A stretch of DNA of 64,000 nucleotides from Streptomyces spectabilis (lineage in GTDB: Bacteria > Actinomycetota > Actinomycetes > Streptomycetales > Streptomycetaceae). The position numbers and the translations under genes are program-made. How positions within the stretch are numbered: the first letter of the stretch is position 1; the number at the start of each line of letters is the position of its first letter. Positions 38,952 to 47,243 of this stretch are shown one piece after another. Below the pieces are notes generated by a model that was given only the letters and a program-made list of their open reading frames with translations, was not told the DNA's origin and made no database searches. Location of the stretch: assembly GCF_008704795.1 (NCBI RefSeq), contig NZ_CP023690.1, forward strand, positions 5,528,501-5,592,500, written 5' to 3'.

Positions 38952-39493
38952 CCGGCGACCGCCTCCGCGCCCTCGAGGACGTGGCGGCACACGGGGTTCA
39001 CGCACATCACGACCGCCCGCTCCGGGAACGCCCGCAGGGACACCGAGTCGCAGGCGGGGCAGCGGCCCGCGACGCGCAGGAGCTGCTCGGGGTCGCCGAG
39101 CGCCCGCGTGCAGCGGTACGTCATGCGCCGTGCCTCGTCGGCGATGTGCGCGGCCAGGTCGGGGTGGTCCGCCACCCGGTCCAGGAGCCCGGCGACGCGC
39201 CGCAGGCGTACGGGGACGGACGCGGCCGGCACCCGGCGGAGCCCGAGCCGGTCGCGCACCGCCTCCTCCAGCTCCACCACGCCGTCGGTGATGTCGCGGA
39301 TCGCGTCCGATACGTACAGGCGGACGGGCGCGGCCGTGCCGCCGACGCGGTTGGCGCCGGGGCGCTCGCGCAGGGGGCGGGACGTGCTCGGGGTCAGCTC
39401 GGCGAGCAGGTCGGGGAAGCGCCGCGCGAGGGCGCCCAGCCACACCGCGGGTCCTTCGCTGTCCCGGAGCGCGGCCGCGGTGGGGGCGCTCAT
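38948..39493 (-). CDS. Zinc-ribbon protein of the tail regulatory operon
   Basis: 181 residues. A helical body contains RLYVSDAIRDITDGVVELEE and RRVAGLLDRVADHPDLAAHI. The C-terminal treble-clef/ribbon has four Cys in CPAC...MCVNPVC (near 148-172). I have seen this type as an unnamed protein in Streptomyces phages. Start ATG 39493 overlaps the WhiB stop (ATGA); the longer frame to 39580 overlaps WhiB. It probably binds nucleic acid; function unknown. Confidence 0.7.
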   Translation of the reverse strand: MSAPTAAALRDSEGPAVWLGALARRFPDLLAELTPSTSRPLRERPGANRVGGTAAPVRLYVSDAIRDITDGVVELEEAVRDRLGLRRVPAASVPVRLRRVAGLLDRVADHPDLAAHIADEARRMTYRCTRALGDPEQLLRVAGRCPACDSVSLRAFPERAVVMCVNPVCRHVLEGAEAVAG

Positions 39494-39777
39494 GCCGCCA
39501 CCGCCCGGCCGTTGCGCCATAACCGGCCCCCGCTGACCCCGTCGAACCAGGTGCGCCCGGGGTCGACCACGGCTTCGCACTCCTTACGGATGGGGCACTG
39601 ATTGCAGGCTCGCAATACCGCGGCGGCTTCGGAGGGGATTCTCGTGAACACGGAGTGTGGGGGGAGATCGGCGCAAGCGGCCGACCTGCGCCAGTCGAGG
39701 TGCTCGCCCCCGGCGCCGGATGGAGTGAAGTCCGGGCTGGTCGGGGCGGGTTGCGGCGACATCGTTGAAGCAGGCAC
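39490..39777 (-). CDS. WhiB-like iron-sulfur regulator
   Basis: 95 residues. The four cluster cysteines are C35, C58, C61 and C67 (C-X22-C-XX-C-X5-C), followed by the WFDGVSGGRLW turn and a basic tail RNGRAVAA. Wbl proteins bind a 4Fe-4S cluster and the principal sigma factor, acting as activators or repressors; phage-borne versions exist (mycobacteriophage TM4). It is the first gene of the operon that runs into the tail genes and is divergent from the XRE gene at 40022. Confidence 0.9.
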   Translation of the reverse strand: MPASTMSPQPAPTSPDFTPSGAGGEHLDWRRSAACADLPPHSVFTRIPSEAAAVLRACNQCPIRKECEAVVDPGRTWFDGVSGGRLWRNGRAVAA

Positions 39778-40021
39778 GTGTAAGCCCTCCCAAGATGTGG
39801 GAACATTCGTTCGAGCGTGACGAACGAGTTCTCAGCGTCGCATGGTGCGTGTGCGCACGCAAGCTGTTGCGGGTCTGACGGGAAGGGTGCGCCGATGGTC
39901 GAACTCACTGGTGCGGTGCGTGGGTTGACGGAATCTCCACGAATGCGTGCGAGCGCGCACACACGGCGGTGCGCGCCCGCTCGATACGCTGCCCACCTCG
40001 CGACGAGGGGAGAGCGATCAC
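39778..40021. promoter_or_regulatory. Divergent control region between WhiB-like and XRE genes
   Basis: No gene seen. It holds a palindrome TGCGTGTGCGCACGCA (39846-39861), an inverted pair CGTTCG/CGAACG (39808-39813 and 39821-39826) and a less regular GTGCG...CGCAC element near 39948. These are candidate binding sites for the XRE or WhiB proteins controlling the tail locus. Confidence 0.5.
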
Positions 40022-40501
40022 ATGCGTCCGAGCTCGGGGGCCACCGCACGCCGGGGCCAAGAGGTCGACGGGGACGCCGAAAGGGACCGTGTCGACGGGC
40101 TTGACGAGTTCGTCGGCTGGATCGAGGGCCTGATCCGCCGCAGGGGCTACGACATCGACAGTCCGCGCGGCGGCGGCAAGTCCAAGCTCGCGGACGACGC
40201 CGGGGTGCACCGGGCGGGCGTCAGCAGGCTGTTGCAGCGGCAGAGCATGCCGGACCTGGAGACGATGCGGCGCCTTGCCGCGGTGCTCGACGTGCCGCTG
40301 CGGGAGATGCTCATCAGGTCGGGGCGGCTCACGGAAGAGGATCTTCCGCTGTCCGGAAACCGGCGGTCGGACGGGGGGCCCGCGGATTACCGGATGAGTC
40401 CGGAGGAGGCCGCGCGGAGAATGGAAGTCCCTGTGGAACTACAGGAGTTGTTCGTGAGGGTGGTGAGGCAGTTCCTGCCGGAGGGCGGTGGCGGTGGGTA
40501 A
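40022..40501 (+). CDS. XRE-family regulator, likely controller of the tail locus
   Basis: 159 residues. The HTH reads KSKLADDAGVHRAGVSRLLQ, RQSMPDLETMRRLAAVLDVP (about 57-97), a Cro/CI-type domain with a longer flexible N-terminus. The C-terminus ends in a short helix region (ELQELFVRVVRQFLPEGGG). ATG 40022 is chosen with GGGGAG about 11 bases upstream. It faces away from the WhiB-led operon, the geometry of a phage-type repressor. Operon partner follows 39 bases later. Confidence 0.82.
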   Translation: MRPSSGATARRGQEVDGDAERDRVDGLDEFVGWIEGLIRRRGYDIDSPRGGGKSKLADDAGVHRAGVSRLLQRQSMPDLETMRRLAAVLDVPLREMLIRSGRLTEEDLPLSGNRRSDGGPADYRMSPEEAARRMEVPVELQELFVRVVRQFLPEGGGGG

Positions 40502-40540
40502 CGGCCGGATGCCCTCGGGGCGTTGAGGAGGAGCACGAAG

Positions 40541-41086
40541 ATGGTCAACGCGGGGGACGGGCCGGAGGTTCCGTCGTACGGTGCGCGGGAGGCGGGCCAG
40601 CGGCTCGTGGTCGAGCTCCTTGCCGAACTCGGCGACAAGGTGCGCGAGGTCGGCGCGGAGCGCGTGCGCGTGGTCACCGACGAGGAGGTCGAGAGGGACC
40701 GCGCGGCCTGGTTCCGCGCGGGCTGGCAGGAGCGGGGCCGGGAGCCCGGCACGGGGCACGCGCCGTGCGCGTGCGCCGGACGGGAGGCGCCCGCGGGGAC
40801 CGGCTCCGGCGCCGACCGCACCCACCCGGAGAGGGCCCCGTTCACCACCGCGTACGGCGAGGAGCCCGCGCGCCCCGACGGCCCGGACGTCCCGCGCGGC
40901 TCCGGCTACGGCGAAGACCTCGGTCCCACCCGCGGTTCGGGACACCCGGACACCGAGGGCGCCCCGGTGCGGCGGCTGCGCGTGCGGGAGTTCCCGGAGC
41001 CGGGCCGTCCCGGCGCGGCGCGCCCCGCGCCCGGCGACCCGGGACGCCCGGCCCCCGCACGGCACTTTCCGGACGGCAGGGGCTGA
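40541..41086 (+). CDS. Unrecognised protein downstream of the XRE gene
   Basis: 181 residues. The N-terminal 65 residues are ordered (REAGQRLVVELLAELGDKVR; RVVTDEEVERDRAAWFRAGW), with a CAC motif at about 76-78. The rest is disordered, rich in Gly, Pro, Arg and Asp. GAGGAGGAG stands 7 bases before ATG 40541. It is co-directional with the XRE gene and probably co-transcribed. No domain is recognised. Confidence 0.6.
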   Translation: MVNAGDGPEVPSYGAREAGQRLVVELLAELGDKVREVGAERVRVVTDEEVERDRAAWFRAGWQERGREPGTGHAPCACAGREAPAGTGSGADRTHPERAPFTTAYGEEPARPDGPDVPRGSGYGEDLGPTRGSGHPDTEGAPVRRLRVREFPEPGRPGAARPAPGDPGRPAPARHFPDGRG

Positions 41087-41199
41087 CTCCCGGGGCGAGG
41101 CCACGGGCGCGCCGCCCGGGCGGGGTCCGGGCCCGGGCGGCGCGTGTTCGGGCGGGTGTCAGGGAGGGAAGCGCGGTGCCGGTTGGGGGGGGAGGAGAG

Positions 41200-42405
41200 T
41201 CAGCAGTTGCCGCGTGCGGGTCTGCCCGCGAAGCGGTCGGCCAGCCACTGGGCGGCCAGGGGGGACTGGGTGATGACGCCGCTGACGTGCTCGCCGAGCG
41301 CGATCGTGTGCCACTCGACCTGTGCGCCCTTCGCGCACCAGTCCTCGCGGACCTGCTTGCCGACGCCGTAGGGGATCAGCTCGTCGGCGAGCGCGTGGTA
41401 GAGGTACACCGGCGCGTCGGGGGCACGGGTGCCGACCTGGGACTCGCGCAGGCGCTGGCGCCAGTCGGGCTGCTCCAGGGGGTTCTTGGTCGTCACGTCG
41501 CTGATCTTCTTGAAGGCGCCGAGGACCGAGCCGTCGGCCACGCAGCTGCCCCGCAGCGCGCCGATGAGGGAGCGCCCGGCGGGGTTGAGGTACGACTCCA
41601 GGTCCAGCTCGGGGAACGCCGCGTTCTGGCCGATCGCCGCCATGAAGATCAGGCCCGCGCCGTAGGAGCCGTCGTTGAAGGCGGCCACCTTCGGCAGGTC
41701 GCCGGGCACGCCGCCGGTCGCCGTGCCCTTCACCTTCAGTTCGGGGGCGTAACTGCCGTGCAGCTCCGCCGCCCAGGACGTGGCCTGGCCGCCCTGCGAG
41801 TAGCCCATGATGCCGACCGGGGAGTCCGCGGACAGGCCCGCCTCCGGCAGCCGGATCGCGGCGCGGGCCGCGTCGAGGACGGCGTGGCCCGCCGCGCGGC
41901 CGACCGTGTACGTGTGGTCGCCGGGCGTGCCGAGGCCCTCGTAGTCGGTGACGGCGACGGCCCAGCCGCGCAGGGTGAGCTGCTGGATGAGGTTGGCTTC
42001 GAGGGTGGTGCCCCGGGGGAAGCCCGCGCTCGGCGCGCACTGGTCGCCGACGCCGACCGTGCCGACGGCGTACGTGATCAGCGGGCGCGGGCCCTTGCGC
42101 CCGTCCTGCGGCACGATGACCGTGCCGGAGACGGTGTTCGGCGCGCCCTTCGCCGTCGTCGAGCGGTAGTGGATCTTCCAGGCCTTGGTGTGCGTGGGCT
42201 GGCCGGGCAGGGGGTGGAAGGCGCTGGGCTCGGTCTTGACGAGGTCTCCGGGGGCGCTCGCGGTTCCCGGTGCGCCGTCCGAGGCCGTCGCGCCGTCCGG
42301 GGCCTTCGCGTCGTCCGCGTGCGCGGGGGCGGAGGCGAGCGTCGCGGCCGCGAGGCCCGCCGCCGCCGTCACCGCCAGCCATCTGAAGGACGTACGTACG
42401 TGCAT
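41200..42405 (-). CDS. Secreted lipase (LIP family)
   Basis: A 401-residue exported serine esterase/lipase. A signal peptide is clear at 1-30 (FRWLAVTAAAGLAAATLASA, then PAHA). The nucleophile elbow GYSQGG is near 200, and the acid/His region LYHALADELIPYG and WHTIALGEHVSGVI near the C-terminus complete the triad. Six Cys are not present, but C372-type pairs (WCAKG and terminal GNC) may form a disulfide. It hydrolyses lipids outside the cell. A monocistronic unit. Confidence 0.88.
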   Translation of the reverse strand: MHVRTSFRWLAVTAAAGLAAATLASAPAHADDAKAPDGATASDGAPGTASAPGDLVKTEPSAFHPLPGQPTHTKAWKIHYRSTTAKGAPNTVSGTVIVPQDGRKGPRPLITYAVGTVGVGDQCAPSAGFPRGTTLEANLIQQLTLRGWAVAVTDYEGLGTPGDHTYTVGRAAGHAVLDAARAAIRLPEAGLSADSPVGIMGYSQGGQATSWAAELHGSYAPELKVKGTATGGVPGDLPKVAAFNDGSYGAGLIFMAAIGQNAAFPELDLESYLNPAGRSLIGALRGSCVADGSVLGAFKKISDVTTKNPLEQPDWRQRLRESQVGTRAPDAPVYLYHALADELIPYGVGKQVREDWCAKGAQVEWHTIALGEHVSGVITQSPLAAQWLADRFAGRPARGNC

Positions 42406-42503
42406 GCGGGTCTCCCAACTGTGCGCGGGGGGCTGGGCCGTTGGTCACCCAGACGCCGACGACCGTAGTGACTCGCGAGTAAGTACGGGGCTGACGGGAA
42501 CGC

Positions 42504-43529
42504 TCAGCTTCGTTGACCGCCGGGACCATCGCGGTACGCGTACCGGTAGGCCCCCGGTGTCGTGCCCGTCCAGCGCCGGAACGCCCGGTGGAACGCCGTG
42601 TCCTCCGAGAAGCCGAGCCGGGCCGCGAGGTCGGCGATCGGCTCCCGGCCCTCCGCGAGGCCCGCGATCGCCGCGTCCCGCCGGACCGTGTCCTTCAGCT
42701 CCTGGTACGACGTGGACTCCAGGGCGAGGCGGCGGCGCAGCGTCGACGGGCTGAGCGCCAGGCGCGCCGCGATCTCGCCGAGCGAGGGCAGGCGCGGCGA
42801 GGCGCGAAGCCCGGTGGCGAGGGTCAGGCGCACCTGCTCGGCGACCGTGGTGCCGTAGTCGCGGCGCGAGAGCAGGTCGAAGGGGGCGCGGCGCAGCATC
42901 GCCGCGAGCGCGTCCTCGTCGCGCACCAGCGGCGCGTTCAGCCAGTGCGGGGCGAGCCCGGCGCCGGTGCGCTCGGCGCCGAAGCGCACGGGGCAGCCGA
43001 AGAGCAGCTCGTACTCGTCCTTGTGCGGGGGCGGCGGATGCCCGAAGTCGGCCCAGCGCAGCGGGATGCGGCGTCCGATCAGCCAGCTGCACAGGCGGTG
43101 CCAGATGATGACGAGGCACTCGGCGAGGAAGAAGTCCTGCTCCAGGTCGTTGCGCACGGTGAAGACGGCGGCGTCCCCGGTGCGGCTGAGCACGAGGTCG
43201 GGGCCGCCGGGGAAGAGGCCGTAGAAGGTGACCCCGCGCTCCATGGCCGCGCCCAGGTCGCGGCAGCCGAGCGCGGCGTAGCACATCATCGCGAAGGTGC
43301 CGGGCCTGCTGGGCGAGGAGCCGAGGCCGAGGAACTCGTCCTGCGTCGACCGGTACAGCTCCCGGAAGAGCCGGGCGAACTGCGGCGCCGTGATCCGGGC
43401 ACGGTCGTCGCCGAGCAGCAGGGGCGGGATCTGCGCGCTCTGGAGCAGCGGCACGGTGTCGATGCCGTGCCGCTCGGCGCCGCGCAGCACGGCCCGCACG
43501 TGGTGCACGGTGATCGTCCGCCTGGCCAT
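42504..43529 (-). CDS. AraC-family regulator (OruR/ArgR-like N-terminal domain)
   Basis: 341 residues. The N-terminal arabinose-binding-like domain of the OruR type (RAVLRGAERHGIDTVPLLQS) is followed by two HTH motifs at the C-terminus (LPSLGEIAARLALSPSTLRR and PIADLAARLGFSEDTAFHRA), then FRRWTGTTPGAYR. ATG 43529 or 43535 both lack a Shine-Dalgarno. Divergent from the acyl-CoA ligase gene, which it may control; members of this group often regulate fatty-acid or amino-acid catabolism. Confidence 0.87.
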   Translation of the reverse strand: MARRTITVHHVRAVLRGAERHGIDTVPLLQSAQIPPLLLGDDRARITAPQFARLFRELYRSTQDEFLGLGSSPSRPGTFAMMCYAALGCRDLGAAMERGVTFYGLFPGGPDLVLSRTGDAAVFTVRNDLEQDFFLAECLVIIWHRLCSWLIGRRIPLRWADFGHPPPPHKDEYELLFGCPVRFGAERTGAGLAPHWLNAPLVRDEDALAAMLRRAPFDLLSRRDYGTTVAEQVRLTLATGLRASPRLPSLGEIAARLALSPSTLRRRLALESTSYQELKDTVRRDAAIAGLAEGREPIADLAARLGFSEDTAFHRAFRRWTGTTPGAYRYAYRDGPGGQRS

Positions 43530-43692
43530 GACCATGACGTTAGCCGCCGGGCACCCGCTCAAGAAGGGCGCGCCGGACGGGGTGCGCGGGGTTGGCTGAT
43601 TCACACGGGGGGCGCGCGGGGTGTGCGGTGGTGAGCGCACGGGTCAGCCGTGGTGACGTTTCGCGTCATGCCGTCCGGTCGGTCCGCGTCCC

Positions 43693-43698
43693 TAGCGT
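43693..43698 (+). promoter_or_regulatory. Putative -10 element of the acyl-CoA ligase gene
   Basis: TAGCGT followed by 7 bases and the ATG at 43706; no Shine-Dalgarno. This is a leaderless arrangement. Confidence 0.45.
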
Positions 43699-43705
43699 CG
43701 TACGC

Positions 43706-45472
43706 ATGACGGAACGCCTGACGCACCGGCCCCCGACCCTGTCCGTGCTCGCGGAGTGGGCGGCGGACCGCCACGGCGAGCTGCCCGCGCTGCGGTTCAA
43801 ACGCGCCGGGCAGTGGCGGGAGGTGTCCTACCGGGCCCTGCGCGACGAGGCGCGGCGGGTGGGCCGGGCGCTCGTCGGCAGGGGCGTGGCGCCCGGCGAC
43901 CGGGTCGCGGTGCTCGCCGAGACCCGCGCCGAGTGGACGTACGCGCACCTCGGCGCGCTCGCGGCGGGCGCGGTCGTCGTGCCCGTCTATCCGACGGCGG
44001 GCGCGGACGAGACGGCCTGGGTGCTCGGGGACTCGGGGGCTTCGGTGGTCCTGTGCGAGGACGCGGCGCGCGTCGCCGAGGTGGAGCGCCTCCGCGACAA
44101 GCTGCCGGGCCTCCGTCACCTCGTGGCGATGACGGACCCGCGGGCGTACGAGGATGCCGTCGGGGTCGCCGACGAGGTGCTGCTCGACCGGGCGGGCGGC
44201 CGGGGGCCCGCGGACCCCGCGACCATCATCTACACCTCCGGCACCACCGGGCCACCCAAGGGCTGTGTGCTCACCCACGGCAACCTCGGGGCCGTGCAGG
44301 ACGCCTCGCTGCCGCTCATCGAGGGCGGGCCCGGCGACGCGACGTACCTCTATCTGCCGCTCGCGCACCTTCTCGCGCAGCTCATCGAGTTCACGACCCT
44401 CGTCCAGGGCGGCACCCTCGTGTACTTCGGCGGGCGGATCGAGGACGTCGTCGCCGAGCTGGCCGAGGCCCGGCCGACGCATCTGCCGTCGGTGCCGCGC
44501 CTGTTCGAGAAGGTGTACGCGACGGTGCTCTCGCTCGCCGAGTCCCGGGAGGGCGGGCGCGAGCGCTTCGCGGAGGCGGTGCGCGTGGGCGTCCTCGCGG
44601 CGGACGGGGCGCTGCCGCCGGAGCTCCGGGAGGCGCACGAGGCCGCCGACGAGGCGCTGTTCGCTCCGGTCAGGCAGGCGCTCGGGGGCCGGCTGCGGTG
44701 GGCCCTCAGCGGTGGCGCGCCGATCGCCCCGCACGTCCTGGACTTCCTGCGGGCCTGCGGCATCCGGGCCTTCGAGGGGTACGGGATGACGGAGTCGGGC
44801 GGCGTCATCAGCCTGAACCACCCCGGCGCCGTCAGGTACGGCACGGTGGGGCGGCCCGTCGCGGGCTGCGAGGTGCGGATCGCGGACGACGGCGAGGTCC
44901 TCGCGCGCGGGGCCAACGTGTTCCCCGGCTACCACGGCGACCCGGCCGCGACCCGCGCGGCGCTCGACGCCGACGGCTGGCTGCACACCGGCGACCTGGG
45001 CGCGCTGGACGAGGACGGCTATCTGACCATCACCGGGCGCAAGAAGGACCTCATCATCACCTCGGGCGGCAAGAACCTGACGCCGTCCCTCACCGAACTC
45101 GCCGTCCAGGCCTCGCGGTTCGTCTCGCGCGCGGTCATGGTCGGCGACCGGCGGCCCTACCCCGTCGCGCTGATCACGCTCGACGCGGAGGAGGTCACGG
45201 GGTGGGCGGGGCGCGCGGGCGTCGCCCTCACCGAGCCGCTCTCGGCCGATCCGGCGGTCCGCGCCCTGGTCCAGGAGGCCGTCGACGAGGCGAACGCGAG
45301 CGCGTCGCGCCCGGCGCGGATCCGTGACTTCGCCGTCCTGGACGAGGACTTCACGGTCGAATCGGGGCTCCTGACGCCGAGCCTGAAGGTGCGGCGGCAG
45401 GCGGTGGCCGAGCGCTACGGGCCGGTGGTGGAGGCGCTGTACGGCGGGCTACGGCAGACCGGCGAGGCGTAG
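43706..45472 (+). CDS. Long-chain fatty acid-CoA ligase (AMP-binding)
   Basis: 588 residues of the ANL superfamily. The P-loop TIIYTSGTTGPPKG is near 174-187, the adenine-binding EGYGMTESGG near 354-363, the hinge region HTGDLGALDEDGYLTITGRK near 429-448, and the catalytic Lys region further on (IITSGGKNLTPSLTE). It activates fatty acids as acyl-AMP then acyl-CoA. Its end overlaps the convergent AzlD gene by 24 bases. Divergent AraC regulator upstream. Confidence 0.93.
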   Translation: MTERLTHRPPTLSVLAEWAADRHGELPALRFKRAGQWREVSYRALRDEARRVGRALVGRGVAPGDRVAVLAETRAEWTYAHLGALAAGAVVVPVYPTAGADETAWVLGDSGASVVLCEDAARVAEVERLRDKLPGLRHLVAMTDPRAYEDAVGVADEVLLDRAGGRGPADPATIIYTSGTTGPPKGCVLTHGNLGAVQDASLPLIEGGPGDATYLYLPLAHLLAQLIEFTTLVQGGTLVYFGGRIEDVVAELAEARPTHLPSVPRLFEKVYATVLSLAESREGGRERFAEAVRVGVLAADGALPPELREAHEAADEALFAPVRQALGGRLRWALSGGAPIAPHVLDFLRACGIRAFEGYGMTESGGVISLNHPGAVRYGTVGRPVAGCEVRIADDGEVLARGANVFPGYHGDPAATRAALDADGWLHTGDLGALDEDGYLTITGRKKDLIITSGGKNLTPSLTELAVQASRFVSRAVMVGDRRPYPVALITLDAEEVTGWAGRAGVALTEPLSADPAVRALVQEAVDEANASASRPARIRDFAVLDEDFTVESGLLTPSLKVRRQAVAERYGPVVEALYGGLRQTGEA

Positions 45473-45763
45473 CAGCGCCGTGGCGCCCGCCGCGCCCAGG
45501 ACCACCAGCACGAACGGCGCGCGGCGCCAGGCGAGCGCCGCCCCCACGAGCACTCCCGCCGGGCGCGACCACCCCGCGAAGTCGTGGCCCTCGGTGAAGG
45601 CGCCGGTCGCGAGGAGCGCCACGAGGATCACGGTGGCGCCGACGGCCAGCAACTCCTGCGTGCGCGCGGGCAGTTCCACCCGTCCCTGGAGTAGCGGCCC
45701 GGCGAGCCGGAAGACATAGGTCCCGGCGGCCAGGGCCAGGACGCAGACGAGCGGGGCGTTCAT
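45449..45763 (-). CDS. azlD: AzlD-type small exporter subunit
   Basis: 104 residues with four hydrophobic helices (VCVLALAAGTYVFRLAGPLL; LLAVGATVILVALLATGAF; VLVGAALAWRRAPFVLVVLG). It is the small partner of AzlC in the LIV-E family, which exports branched-chain amino acids. Its ATG overlaps the AzlC stop by 4 bases. Confidence 0.88.
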   Translation of the reverse strand: MNAPLVCVLALAAGTYVFRLAGPLLQGRVELPARTQELLAVGATVILVALLATGAFTEGHDFAGWSRPAGVLVGAALAWRRAPFVLVVLGAAGATALLRLAGLP

Positions 45764-46494
45764 GCCGCACCTCCGGCGGGACGGCGGCCCGTCGCGAGCA
45801 GGCCGAGGAGCGCGAGCAGCACCGGCAGACCCGCGGGGAGGACCGGGGCCGCCGCCACCGCGAGCACCGCGCCGACGGCCGCCGCCCGGCGCGCGCCGCC
45901 GTCGGCGTCCCGCAGGACGGGCAGGACGAGGGCCACGAGCACGGCGGGGAACGCGGCGTCGAGCCCGAACCGCGCGGTGTCGCCGAGCGCGGAGCCGGCC
46001 AGGGCGCCCGCGAGCACGCTGACGTTCCAGGCGACGAACAGGCCGATGCCGGATATCCAGAACGCGGCCTTGCGCCGCCGCGGGTCGGGCTGGGCCAGGA
46101 CGAACGCCGCCGTCTCGTCGGTGACGAGGTGCGCGCCCACGAGCCGCGCGGCCCAGGACCGGCCCAGGCTGTCCGCCACGGCCAGGCTGAAGGCGGCGGT
46201 GCGGGTGTTGAGGAGGAGCCCGGTCGCGGCGGCCGCGGCCGCGCCGCCGCCCGACGTGAGCACGGCGACCGCGCTGAACTGGGCGGAGCCCGCGTACACG
46301 AGCAGCGACATAGTGACGGGCAGCCACACCGGCAGGCCGCCCGCCACGGCGATCGCGCCGAAGGACACGCCGACGACGAGGTCGGCGAGCAGCACGAGGG
46401 CGATGTCGCGGAGCACGTCGGGGGGAAGGTCGGAGAAGCGGACGAGCCCGGGTGTTCGCTCTATCGGGCCGCCCGTTCGCTGTGTCGAACGCAT
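45760..46494 (-). CDS. azlC: AzlC-family branched-chain amino acid exporter
   Basis: 244 residues. Segments such as GVSFGAIAVAGGLPVWLPVT, LLVYAGSAQFSAVAVLTSGG and LLNTRTAAFSLAVADSLG are the AzlC (YgaZ) signature. With AzlD it forms the amino-acid exporter. Divergent from an XRE-cupin regulator, a combination frequent in actinobacteria; the regulator is the likely control protein. Confidence 0.9.
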   Translation of the reverse strand: MRSTQRTGGPIERTPGLVRFSDLPPDVLRDIALVLLADLVVGVSFGAIAVAGGLPVWLPVTMSLLVYAGSAQFSAVAVLTSGGGAAAAAATGLLLNTRTAAFSLAVADSLGRSWAARLVGAHLVTDETAAFVLAQPDPRRRKAAFWISGIGLFVAWNVSVLAGALAGSALGDTARFGLDAAFPAVLVALVLPVLRDADGGARRAAAVGAVLAVAAAPVLPAGLPVLLALLGLLATGRRPAGGAA

Positions 46495-46522
46495 GCGACG
46501 TAGGATGGTTCAGAGAGATCAA

Positions 46523-46538
46523 GTTCGTCAAGGCGAAC
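46523..46538. promoter_or_regulatory. Candidate operator between AzlC and XRE-cupin genes
   Basis: GTTCG-TCAAGG-CGAAC; further GTTCGC and CGAACG elements lie on both sides in the same region. Confidence 0.4.
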
Positions 46539-46576
46539 GAATGGACTGATATGCCGAACGGTCGGGAGTCGTAACG

Positions 46577-47218
46577 GTGGGGACGGACCGCAACACGGAA
46601 GGCGTCGAGGGCGGCGCGGACGCCTCTCGCGGCGCGGATACCCCTCGCGGCGCGGACGCCACTCGCGCCCCCCGCGCCCCGCGGGAATGGGTCGCCGAGG
46701 CGCTGCGCCGGGAGCGGGCGCGCGCCGGGCTCTCGCTCTCGGAGCTGGCCAAGCGTGCCGGAATCGCCAAGTCCACGCTGTCCCAGCTGGAGGCGGCGAC
46801 CGGCAATCCGGGCATCGAGACGGTCTGGGCGCTCGCCGTGGCGCTCGGGGTGCCGTTCAGCGCGCTCATGGAGTCGCCCGCCCCCGCCGTCACCGTGATC
46901 CGCGCGGGCGAGGGGCCGACCATGCACGCGGAGCGCTCCTCGTACGCGGGCACGCTGCTCTCCAGGGGCCCGTCCGGACTCCGGCGTGACATCTACCACG
47001 GCGCCATGGAGCCCGGCCCGGCGCGCGAGTCCGACCCGCACAACCCCGGCACCGTGGAGCATCTGATCGTCTCCACCGGCCACCTCCTCGCGGGGCCGCG
47101 CGACGAGCCGGTGGAGCTGTTCCCCGGGGACTACATGTCGTACCGGGGCGATGTGCCGCACGCGTACGAGGCGCTGGTGCCGGGGACGACGTTCGTCCTG
47201 GTGATGCAGCACGTGTAG
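46577..47218 (+). CDS. XRE-cupin regulator
   Basis: 213 residues: a disordered N-terminus with three imperfect repeats (RGADTPRGADATRAP), an HTH (GLSLSELAKRAGIAKSTLSQ, LEAATGNPGIETVWALAVAL, about 52-92) and a C-terminal cupin (PHNPGTVEHLIVSTGHLLAG; GDYMSYRGDVPHAYEAL). GGGAG is 8 bases before the GTG. Such proteins sense small ligands and here probably regulate the divergent azlCD genes. Confidence 0.9.
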   Translation: MGTDRNTEGVEGGADASRGADTPRGADATRAPRAPREWVAEALRRERARAGLSLSELAKRAGIAKSTLSQLEAATGNPGIETVWALAVALGVPFSALMESPAPAVTVIRAGEGPTMHAERSSYAGTLLSRGPSGLRRDIYHGAMEPGPARESDPHNPGTVEHLIVSTGHLLAGPRDEPVELFPGDYMSYRGDVPHAYEALVPGTTFVLVMQHV

Positions 47219-47243
47219 GCCGGGCCCGGGGCCCGGCGGGGTC

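Noticed and set aside
28435..39777. Interpretation as a contractile injection system or R-type tailocin.
   Set aside because: No sheath protein, AAA-type remodelling ATPase or baseplate wedge genes were seen; the tube/chaperone/tape-measure order is that of a non-contractile tail.
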